DNA from: Amanita rubescens
Lineage: Eukaryota; Basidiomycota; Agaricomycetes; Agaricales; Amanitaceae
Direction of reading: 5' to 3'
DNA length: 28,369 bases
Assembly (NCBI GenBank): GCA_015039365.1
Contig: WION01000616.1
Span: 1-28,369 of the forward strand
Positions 10,440 to 18,128 of the stretch are shown here, piece by piece; position 1 is the first letter of the stretch, and each line of letters starts with the position of its first letter. Below the pieces are notes generated by a model, which had not been told where the DNA came from, searched no databases, and saw only the letters and a program-made list of their open reading frames with translations. Position numbers and translations under genes: made by a program.

Positions 10440-11640
10440 TCGTTAAATGGTCAGGAACGTTTCCCAAGGAAGCAAATACGCCGAACCTTTGTTGCGAACC
10501 GTGGCGAGTGGTGGGAGATTAATGACCATCTAACAATAATTAAGGGGATACCGTCAACACAAGTGTATCCAGCGCTCACCAGAGTCTTTGAATTACCACT
10601 GAGCGAATTCTGAAGTAAATAAGTAAGCTGCAATCCACCAGTCAGTAACACAAACTCTCAGACGATCGATACTCGCTTGCATACCTTGGAATTCCGATAC
10701 GGTATATGCTTGTTAGCCCCGGCCGCACCCACCTCTCCGCGCTCCCCAAGCGCAGTGATAACATCTCCCAACGGACTCGACTCTTGTTGATATTCTGCGT
10801 CTCCCTCACCCTTTCCTTATCCGCAACGACGCCCGGCGCAAAACTGACGTTCAGTCTCTCGCTACCCGCCAGATCGACGAGGTCCAGCGACCCCTCGCAC
10901 CGCTCGCCTGTTCCGCTAATGTAGGAGCTCGTAGAGCTGAACGGATCGCCGTTCCCGACGTTTCCGATCCCAACGTTGATACCGGTTATGCGAAGGGTGA
11001 ATACAGAAAGGGAACGAGAGGAACGCTCGTTGACGAGCGTAGCTGCCATGCTTCGTCGTGATTGGGCGAGGGACGACTTGAGATGATGACGATGGTTAAA
11101 TCCGCGACGCGCGTTGCGCCCGTCTTTGGATCATGCTTGATCTCATGTTTCTTCTCAATTGTCAAGTTTGCGGGGGCTAAAAGGCCATGTATAGATTCGT
11201 TATACTAATAGGTTGGATGAGTCAAAGGACGTCGCGAAATTTTCGGAATGCATACGCACAACGAGGAATTGCCCCTCCATCTTGTACTGCACTTGGTATC
11301 ATACCATTGAACTGTTGTTTTGGTAACCCTAATAAGCATCGCTCCGAGTAAAGCAGGCGATTTGCTTATCGTGCCACCTTCCATGGTGGAGGATTTCTAA
11401 ATCCAGTCCGGACATATGCAAAGATGATACGTTATAACCATCAATACAACTTTGAGCAAGCTGAGAAATATCTGCAAAGACTTCCGCTTGTGTAGATTCT
11501 GGTTCGAAACAAGCGTTAAAATGGGATGAAATTTGATAACATAGAAGGACCTACCCGGTCGAAGCCAAAGCTATACACATCTTTCCACTCTATATTTGCA
11601 GCTGGCATGTCAGCCTCTGGATATCATCAAAGTCCGCATG
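10440..11640 (-). pseudogene. KAR3: Kinesin-14 (KAR3-type, C-terminal motor) motor-domain remnant
   Basis: On the minus strand the motor domain can be followed from its early strands to its end. The blocks are YSFGFDRV (about 11565), an intron, STQAEVFADISQLAQSCIDG (about 11490), the eroded P-loop, MEGG (about 11385), YKMEGQFL (about 11275) and [20 protein letters not shown] (about 11130). Then come [20 protein letters not shown] (about 11040), the switch II block [16 protein letters not shown] (about 10880), [22 protein letters not shown] in a shifted frame, HIPYRNSK before an intron, LTYLLQNSLSGNSKTL (about 10600), another intron, and a short end with RFATKV. The normal P-loop (GQTGSGKS) is no longer readable, switch I has Leu for the usual His (NERSSRSL), and the segment between MVINLPPLA and RFATKV is deleted. 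The coiled-coil stalk is absent. It cannot encode a working motor. Confidence 0.82.
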
Positions 11641-11694
11641 TGGCTTTCTAGGTCTGAACGAGCACCCGGGATGAGAGCTAGGGGTCACCGCGAC

Positions 11695-12275
11695 TGGTAT
11701 CAGTTTCAACGAACCGCGCAGGGGCATTGTGATGGTCTGATGAGGGGGATTTGATGGCATTGAGACGTTCTATGGCAGATTTGTAGGTGTCGAGCTGGCC
11801 TGGTTGGGGTCTGAGGGCCAGTGAGACAACGGGATGAGGAAGGCTGGTGGACATTCACCTGCTAGGCTTCTTCTGCGTCTAGATCTTCTTTTTGGCTTGT
11901 TACTTAGTCAATCTTTAATAGTGTCTTGTCAATGTCTGAGGAAGGGTCAATGGTTGTTCCAATAGAGGGGCAGGGCCACGTCACGCGCTCTGAGTTCGAC
12001 GGGTGAGCACCTGAGCCGAGGTATACAATGGCAGGATAAATTTCAAGTTTTGCCAGTCATGTATCAAAGCTGTCGAGGACAGCTGGCCGATCCGTTCAGC
12101 GTTGGAACTTGGGGTGGAAACAAGAAAAGAATTGTCGACGTCGTACATATCACGCGTCGTGAGATTTGGTGTTTTGTTGAGGTTCTGTTCGAGCTGTGGG
12201 CGGTACTTTCAGAAGATGTCTAGGTACGTGGACATGACTGCTCACCAACTCGATTTCGGCGCTTTCGTCGTCCAT
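11695..12275 (-). pseudogene. EXO70: EXO70 (exocyst subunit) 5' fragment, copy A
   Basis: Begins at an ATG (12275-12273) encoding MDDESAEIEL, followed by a GTGAGC intron; the next exon continues LEQNLN. Then come the degraded equivalents of SFDTRLAKLEKSILPLYTSAQ, an IDKTLLKID-type block, and PQPGQLDTYKSAIERLNA, ending near AARFVET-like residues at 11695, where the KAR3 remnant begins. The blocks match the N-terminal coiled-coil part of EXO70, the exocyst subunit that tethers secretory vesicles to the plasma membrane. Only about the first 130 codons are represented and the frame is broken. It aligns base by base with copy B (15880-16445) at roughly 80% identity. Confidence 0.8.
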
Positions 12276-12286
12276 GATAAAACGGT

Positions 12287-12671
12287 AAAGGGAGAGTTAC
12301 TTATTTAGGAAATTATATATTATATTATAACTACTACTAGTACAATCTAAACCTAAGTGATCACTCGTCCAGCTCGTCTTGTCGCTCGAGCTCGATGTAC
12401 CCTTACTGTCGTCAGCGGAATCAAGAAGAGTGGAGGGAGAGTTAGACAGCGTGATGATAGTCAGAGTAAGACACTCACTTGTACTGTTTGACAAGAGCCC
12501 ATTCACCGCCGTTGTCGAGGTCGATGTTGTATAGGTACAGATGAGATGACCATCACTTGAGGCATGGTTCTAAAGAGCCGTGAGTTGGAAAATGCTTGTG
12601 AAAGATCGAGCAAACGCACGGGCTTAGTGCGACGATGCTTCGCGTCCCGCTGGTTGGCAACCTCAAGTATG
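12287..12671 (-). repeat. EXO70-upstream segment, copy A
   Basis: Same segment as 7817-8203, more diverged. On the minus strand: ILEVANQRDAKHRRTKPVRL, then LFRTMPQVMV, then YNIDLDNGGEWALVKQY, a GTGAGT donor, and a last exon that in one frame ends GYIELERQDELDE with a stop at 12363-12361. It is joined to the EXO70 copy A start codon (12275) by about 12 bp. The gene is not identified; its ending shows it lies head-to-tail upstream of EXO70. Confidence 0.75.
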
Positions 12672-13488
12672 ATGACGATACAACACATCCCGGATGTCAG
12701 TCTAGCAGAAAGAACGAGCGCATGCAGGAACTTACCTGTAACTAACGCGGCCCCCTCCCCATGTAATCCCACACCAGTATCCCTTATACGGGCCCCTCCT
12801 GCTAACTCACTTGAGGATGGATTTATTCCGCCTCTCCCGGCGATTCCGAAACTGCTTGTGACGAACGTTGTCAGTGCGCGTCAAACAGTGCGAGGAATGG
12901 CTCACCGAATGGAGACTCCCTCTAGAGTCTCTCTGTCTTCTCCACCCCGACATGGTGAAATGCCGTCGTCTAGCCCAGCGTCGCGATCCCAAAACTGGTG
13001 AAAACCGCTACCCGGCCGTTTGGCAAAACACCATCTGGCGGTAATTTAGGATCCTCTAACAAGCGTTCAAATGTTATCGCAGGGCCTGCTGTTCAGCGAG
13101 CCCCGATTTCTTCTTCAATTGAGGTGGAGGAGAGACGACAGGTTGCTAATACTGTCGTCAGTGAGATCACAGAACGGAGTAAAGCATCACACTCACCCGA
13201 GAACCCACATCTGCACTCTTGCTGTGGGTGTCAAACCTTTCCCACTCGAGTTCTGAGCTTGCGCGGCGGGTTCGCAGTAAGCCGCCTAAGTCAGCAATTT
13301 CTACATGAAACCGTCAACGCTCTAAGTAAACAGACTGGGCCCGCTACCCACATTATCCGGCCATTGACGTTCCGGAATGTAGCAACAACCCCGTTCTTCC
13401 CCATGCCCCTCGTTCCGCGGAGTCGAAAGAACACGTCTACGTGTTGCGACTTGGTTAGATCACACTCGTAATAGGGAGAATATAGGAC
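12672..13488. other. Anonymous sequence, possibly decayed coding
   Basis: An open stretch on the plus strand (12998-13471, 157 codons) begins KTATRPFGKTPSGGNLG and contains ISSSIEVEERRQVANTVVSEI. It is serine/proline-rich and continues the style of the preceding frame (12564-13001). No domain, convincing start or splice pattern was recognised. It may be another decayed gene; confidence that it is a real gene is low. Confidence 0.3.
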
Positions 13489-13987
13489 TCACCCAGTCCT
13501 AAGCTGCCCCATGCAGCCCTTTATCCTGCTCCTCCCTTCGATTGAGCCAACCCTAAGTCTAGTCCGAAGTGACGGGCGATCTCGTATTCCGCTCTGTGTG
13601 CTAGAAACATTTGCAGGACTTGCCTCCTCCGAGTCCTCATCGACATAGCTAGATGTGAGCAGTCTGTGAACGTTGACAAGAGAAAGAATTGCCAGGGAAC
13701 GCACCTGGCTAGCTAGCTGTTCCATAACGGCTACCCTCCATGCGAGAAACATGACAAATGTCGTACCTGCGTTGTCAGTCAGTTCAAGGGGGTGAACAAG
13801 TCGTGGAGCGACTCACGCTGGTACCATGGGGTGCTCTATTGCTCCATTTCGCCAATTTCTTCTTGTAGAAGGGAAGGGACCGGCTATACGTCGAACTAGT
13901 AATTCGACGCCGGTTTCGATCCAACGGAGAGTTCAACGAACTCTCTATCCTTAGATGACTCCTTGAGTCCTCTATCGTCACGGCTCA
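13489..13987 (-). pseudogene. Possible gene remnant, unidentified
   Basis: On the minus strand, from an ATG near 13987, there are gene-like blocks. The first is MSRDDRGLKESSKDREFVEL, then VPSLLQEEIGEMEQ in a frame interrupted by stops, then an apparent intron (GTGAGT near 13817 to ACGCAG), and an open exon 13752-13489 with VMEQLASQVRSLAILSLVNV and DEDSEEASPANVSS. The polypeptide would be small and acidic to helical. Stops at two positions suggest decay. The first part overlaps three strong hairpins (13879-13969), so part of the signal may reflect structure, not coding. No family recognised. Confidence 0.3.
13879..13969. repeat. Three consecutive perfect hairpins
   Basis: Stem 1 is ACCGG...CGTCGAA (13879-13895) with TTCGACG-CCGGT (13903-13914): 12 paired bases with one 5-base bulge. 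Stem 2 is GAGAGTT/AACTCTC (13927-13933/13939-13945), loop 5. Stem 3 is GACTC/GAGTC (13957-13961/13965-13969), loop 3. They are back to back with short spacers. Confidence 0.85.
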
Positions 13988-14116
13988 TCCCCGAGTCTCG
14001 TGTTGGCCCAAGAGTGTCTGCGTCTGCTCGATGTGGTTAGTGAGCGTGAAGGGAATGGAATAGGATGGAATGTACCACATACCGGGCTGCCACCTGCAGT
14101 TAATAGTCCCCCTCCA

Positions 14117-14132
14117 CCCCCCCCCCCCCCCC
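14117..14132 (+). repeat. Poly-C tract (16 C)
   Basis: An uninterrupted run of 16 C inside a longer C-rich stretch (14108-14134). Sequencing and assembly are error-prone here, so the exact length is uncertain. Confidence 0.9.
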
Positions 14133-14305
14133 TCCAAATTTGATGCCCCTGGCGGCCATGCGAGAGAAGGACGAACCCACGCTTAGCCTACCCGCCTCCC
14201 ACCCCCTATCCTCGCCGGACTGAGTGGATATAATAGGACCCTCTTCGGAGTCCCAGAATTCGACAAGAGGAGCTGTCAGAAAGGCAGTTAGCTCTGAAGA
14301 GGAGA

Positions 14306-14619
14306 GACGAGGAGGTGCATGCCTTCAACAAGGCAATATTACTCCTCGTCCTTTTCAATCGCCCACACTCCTCTATCGATAACCTGAATGGGCCGCTCTT
14401 GGGCCCATTCCTCTCTTGTCGAAACGCGCGAGAAGCAAATCCTCGCGAACGAGCTGGTATAGTATGCGTCTAAGTGAAGACGTCCATCGGCTGCACCGAT
14501 GGGAACGAATCAGGGCTCATCTGGTATCCTTATGCCCTTTCTCCCCAGAACCTGTTCTGTGAGGGAGAGGTATCAATTACTCGAAACGAGTAGTTACCGA
14601 GAACGATGAGTGATTCTCG
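14306..14619 (+). other. Hairpin array element, copy 1
   Basis: A series of strong inverted repeats with short loops. GACGAGGAG/CTCCTCGTC (14306-14314/14342-14350) encloses GCCTT/AAGGC. Then GAATGGGC/GCCCATTC (14386-14393/14403-14410, loop 9), CGCGAG/CTCGCG (14427-14432/14442-14447), GCGTCT/AGACG (14466-14471/14478-14482, loop 6) and CCATCGG/CCGATGG (14484-14490/14496-14502). Then TCTCCC-CAGAA/TTCTG-GGGAGA (14540-14550/14555-14568), TACTCG/CGAGTA (14578-14583/14587-14592) and CGAGAA/TTCTCG (14598-14603/14614-14619). It is homologous to copy 2 (14985-15207). Stops in all frames speak against a present coding role. The strand of any transcript is not known. Confidence 0.7.
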
Positions 14620-14984
14620 CCCGGCCTTTATCCACTGCTCTCAACTATTCCAGGGCCGTATTGCACCTGAATCAAGCGGCTAGTCAGATACCGCGCGAGA
14701 GCGAAGGGGGAGGACAGATAAAGGGCTCGCCTTCTGACCCAAGCCCCTCATGACGTGTTCCAACCGTCCGGCCCCCCTTCCGCCACCTCTTAACCCGCAT
14801 CATCGTCATGTCATCGCCGCTCAGCCAAGCGTGTAAGAGAGGCCGATGTGTGGTCCAAACTTCGAGGCCGGTGAAAGCAGTCAGCCGAAGAAACGAATAA
14901 GGAAGAGCTCACCATCGAACCCATCTTGTTCACCTGCGCCCGTCATCGCATTCCCTTCAGCTCAATCCTCCAACGATAACGTCA
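14620..14984. other. Spacer between the two hairpin-array copies
   Basis: GC-rich, without a recognisable gene. Weak similarity between the sequence preceding each array (atcgataac before copy 1, acgataac before copy 2) suggests the duplicated unit begins some tens of bases before the first aligned hairpin. Confidence 0.4.
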
Positions 14985-15207
14985 AACGGGCCGTTCCCAA
15001 GCCCGTTCCCTTATGTCGAAACGCGCGAGGGCCAAACCCTCGCTATCTACCTGTTATACGCGTCTATGCTCAGACGCTAGTCAAACGTCAACAGGAACGA
15101 TACCACGGGACTTACCTGGTATCTAGCAATCTATTCCCTTCTCCCCAAAGCACATTATGTGGGGGAGAAACCCTCCTAATATCCCGGGACCATGTATATC
15201 TGGTCCC
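14985..15207 (+). other. Hairpin array element, copy 2
   Basis: Six strong hairpins in 223 bp. They are AACGGGC/GCCCGTT (14985-14991/15001-15007, loop 9), GCGAGGG/CCCTCGC (15025-15031/15037-15043, loop 5) and GCGTCT/AGACGC (15060-15065/15072-15077, loop 6). Next are GATACCA/TGGTATC (15099-15105/15117-15123, loop 11), TTCTCCCC/GGGGAGAA (15139-15146/15162-15169) with an inner CACA/TGTG, and GGGACCA/TGGTCCC (15186-15192/15201-15207, loop 8). Relative to its first hairpin, the second, third and fifth start at 40, 75 and 154 bp; in copy 1 the equivalents start at 41, 80 and 154 bp. The conserved word gtcgaaacgcgcgag precedes the second stem in both. An open frame of 167 codons (14846-15349) runs across this copy but has no recognisable domain and is not open in copy 1. 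Confidence 0.72.
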
Positions 15208-15365
15208 TATTCCCTATTTCCTATCCGTAACGATCGGTCACCGTCCAGCATTGAAGTTTCATCGCACTAACCCAATAGTCAAATCAGTCAGCCCAACGCA
15301 ACGAAAAGAAGAACGAGAAGACACACAAGTTACTCTCGTACGTCAATAAAGCCAAAAAAGTATGT

Positions 15366-16445
15366 TTATGCAACGATCATTTGATAAGCCCAATCAATGA
15401 TCCCCAGCATCGTCCCAAACAATCCCAAAATCGGCGAGAGTAATGCCCCGTAAGCTTGTGCGACCAATTGGCCCGACGTCAATGGAGCCAAATCGCAAAG
15501 GAGGTTGTATTCGTCCTCGGCAACGGTCAAGACCAACTTGACCCATTTTCCGAACGATTTGCCAAAGCCTCGTCTACGACATTTTTGGCGAGGTGATAGA
15601 CATTTTTTGGACCGCGCTCCACGCATGTCTGCGTACCCTTTTTGGGCGTCGACGAGGACGGAGCGGATCCCTTGAGCGGTGGGGTGGGTTGGGTGAGTTG
15701 CTGGTAAAGGCAAGGTCCTCAAAAACGAGACTAGAGGACGTAGAGAGGCGAGAAGATCAGCAGGGAAGGGTAAGATTGTGAATTCAATGGTTGTTCCTCC
15801 TGGGGGAGAGCCAGAGGAGCCTTCCGCGACGAGTTTGGTATAAAGAAGGGTTAGCTTCTTGGCGCCGGTTTCCACGAGGCGGGCGGGGGCGTCGTGATGG
15901 TCTGATGATGGGTATTTGAAGGTGATGAGAGCGTTGAGACGTTCGATGGCGGATTTTTAGGTGTCGAGCTGGCCTGGTTGGGGTCTGGAGGGCTAGTGAG
16001 ACAACGGGATGAAGAGAGGGATGGTGGACACTCACCCGGGTAAGATTAAGGCCTCTTCCACGTCTAGATCTTCGTTTTGGCTTCCTACTTCGTCAATTTT
16101 CAATAGGGTCTTGTCAATGTCTGAGGAAGCGTCAGTGGTTGTTCCAATAGAGAGGCAGAGCCAAGCCACGTACTCTGAGTTCGACGAGTGAGCACCTGAG
16201 CTGAGGTATACAGTGGCAGAATGGATTTTTCAAGTTTCGCCAGTCGGGTATCGAAGCTATCGAGGACGGCTGGCTGATCCGTTCAGCATCGGGTGGAAAC
16301 AAGAAAGCATCGTATATATGATGCACTGTGAGATTTGGTGAGTTTTGTTAATGTTCTGTTCGAGCTGTGGGTTGTACTTTCAGAAGATGTCCAGTACATG
16401 GACATGGCTACTCACCAACTCAATTTCAGCGCTTTCATCGTCCAT
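15366..16445 (-). pseudogene. EXO70: EXO70 (exocyst subunit) 5' half, copy B
   Basis: ATG at 16445-16443 gives MDDESAEIEL (exon 16445-16416, GTGAGT donor), then LEQNINKTHQISQ after a CCCACAG acceptor. Next come QPAVLDSFDTRLAKLEKSIL (about 16260) and LYTSAQ before a GTGCTC donor, IDKTLLKIDEVGSQNEDLDV and EEALILPG (about 16050), PQPGQLDT then a TAA (normally tyrosine), and SAIERLNALITF. An open stretch 15875-15366 follows with ETGAKKLTLLYTKLVAEGSS, FLRTLPLPATHP, DAQKGYADMRGA, FGKWVKLVLTVAEDEYNLL and LDLFG-like residues, ending IDWAYQMIVA-stop. This is the N-terminal third of EXO70; the C-terminal helical bundle that binds lipid and Rho proteins is missing. The internal stop, the garbled stretch near 16300 and the truncation make it a pseudogene. 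Its introns are retained. Confidence 0.84.
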
Positions 16446-16454
16446 GATGACGGT

Positions 16455-16640
16455 AAAAGGGAGAGTTACTTATTTAGGAAACTAATAATATTACTACTAT
16501 AGTACTAATACAACTCGAACTAATCACTTTGTCCAACTCGTCTGCTCGACGTACCATTGCTATCATCGGTGGAATCAAGAAGACTAGAGGGAGAGGTTAG
16601 ACTGCGTCGAAGTAAGGTACTCACTCGTATTGTTTGACGA
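16455..16640 (-). repeat. EXO70-upstream segment, copy B
   Basis: Almost identical to 7817-8015 of copy C (one substitution, one 9-bp gap) and about 80% identical to copy A. It is joined to EXO70 copy B by a few bases. The match ends abruptly after tttgacga at 16640, where unrelated coding-like sequence begins. Confidence 0.85.
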
Positions 16641-16641
16641 A

Positions 16642-17067
16642 TGTCGGAGCCTTTGCACCCAATTGGAACTCGTCGCCTATGCACCATGGAAAGAGTATGC
16701 TTTCATTCAAGCATCCTATGGTTATTACTTTGAGTCTCGATCAAATACTTTATGGTAAGGTCTCTTGCTCATTCAAATAAGATTTTCTTTAAAGTGACAA
16801 CAAATCCATTACAGGTCGTTCGATCGAATCGATCCAACACTTATGCATGGAACAATGCTTCCATCATCTTTACCACTAGGCGAAATTCCAGCTGCAGTGT
16901 CAGGTGGAGATGGAGGTGAGTCTGGCCCACTAGTATCAGGTTACGTGGGGCAGATGAGAGTCAGTCGTGGAAATCACCCCAGTGTGAGGAAAAAAGATAA
17001 GCAGAGGGCTGAATTGTATCAGCGAGTACGTGCTCAACGCTCAGCAAGATCCCAGTACTGGAGTTAA
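16642..17067 (+). CDS. C-terminal two-exon fragment of an unidentified gene
   Basis: Exon 16642-16754 reads CRSLCTQLELVAYAPWKEYA then FIQASYGYYFESRSNTLW. A 60-bp intron (GTAAGG to TTACAG, 16755-16814) splits the tryptophan codon; exon 16815-17067 continues SFDRIDPTLMHGTMLPSSLP, then PAAVSGGDGG, SGYVGQMRVSRGNHPSVRKK and a basic, arginine-rich end RVRAQRSARSQYWS with TAA at 17065-17067. The reading is open across the intron and looks like genuine protein. There is no start codon in a sensible context: upstream lies the EXO70-flank duplication, so the 5' part is missing or fused. The family was not recognised. An origin from a mobile element is possible but unproven. Confidence 0.5.
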
Positions 17068-17340
17068 GTATTAGGGACCCTTTGTATTAAACACTTTTAT
17101 ATTACATATCACATCGGTGCCAGTGCTTGTCATTTGCGACCATTTATTGAACAACTGCAACTTACGTGGGACTACCATTTCAACCCTCATCCATGATCCC
17201 TATCCATCAGCAAAATGGGACTTCCAACTTTGGCAGCTTTCACCGCTTTTGAAAGGGGAAAAAGCCATCAAAGTGGCCAAAGATGACTTAGCCTGTCAAA
17301 GGCCGTACTTAACTCCCAAAGAAGTACTAAGTAAGACCTG

Positions 17341-17440
17341 GGTCCTGAGTCCAGGACCATCTCAAGCAAAAGGTGATCGATACCTCTTAGGTGGCATTCT
17401 ATGTTACTGGGAAACGTAGTACCTAAGAGGGCCTGGTCCT
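17341..17440. repeat. Nested inverted repeats (fold-back)
   Basis: GGTCCTG/CAGGACC (17341-17347/17352-17358) forms a tight hairpin. CCTCTTAGGT (17383-17392) pairs perfectly with ACCTAAGAGG (17421-17430), and outside it AGGACCA (17353-17359) pairs with TGGTCCT (17434-17440). The two folds are mutually exclusive because both use 17352-17359. Confidence 0.8.
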
Positions 17441-18128
17441 TGCAAGGTCTGCCACTCAGCCCAGCGACCGCATACAGTGTAGCAACTCGAGTCATTGGTA
17501 AGTGAATACATCCTTGAAATATCCTCCTCTAAGCAGAGAAAACACTGGCAGGTATCTGGTCTTGATTGACCCGTTATTCCAGTGTCTTCACTCGGATCTC
17601 GGGAAAGCGAAAATTTGAAAGATGCTGCGCAGAGTAAGAGGCAGAGTCCTTTCAGGCCTCGGAACATACATATATACTGACAGTTATTATACGATTGAAC
17701 TTTCCAGGCAAATTCACTCTCGGCCCTCAGCCCTCAGTACGGCGACAGCCTGAGGGAATGACCTCAAGAGCCCTGTTCACTCCGGATGAAAAGACAAGGG
17801 GATCTGTAAGCGGTTGGATTCAAGGAAGGCCCTCAGGCGGTGGTGATGCGCGCGATCGTAAAGTCGGAAGATGATTTTACGCTAATACAAATGGTTCACG
17901 GTTCATCTCATTTCTCAGAATGCTGGCTGATTCAACACGATCATGATCAGTATATATTATAAAGCTTTGGATTGATACAACTCAGTAACGCAACGAATAG
18001 CAGCTCTTGAGATGTCATCCAAGGCCTCAGCTGCCAATAACAACTCCAATGCCTGCAGCGGTCCTCTGAGCTGCGTCAAACAACCCAGCCAGTATATCGT
18101 CACGAAACTCGCATCATGCCCGAGGTCA
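17441..18128. other. Region without a recognisable gene
   Basis: Sequence downstream of the zinc-cluster gene on the minus strand and of the 16642-17067 fragment on the plus strand. An open stretch on the minus strand (17404-17667) has no gene-like features. Nothing else supportable was seen. Confidence 0.5.

Noticed and set aside
10706..10924. Plus-strand open frame of 72 codons.
   Set aside because: Antisense of the kinesin switch II region, whose minus-strand motifs are unmistakable.
12564..13471. Two overlapping serine/proline-rich open frames on the plus strand as a single gene.
   Set aside because: The first overlaps the minus-strand EXO70-flank copy A. The join lacks a clear intron and no family was recognised; listed only as anonymous sequence.
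14846..15349. Open frame of 167 codons on the plus strand, a possible gene.
   Set aside because: It runs through the second hairpin array, has no recognisable domain, and the homologous copy 1 is full of stops. The structure explains the sequence better.
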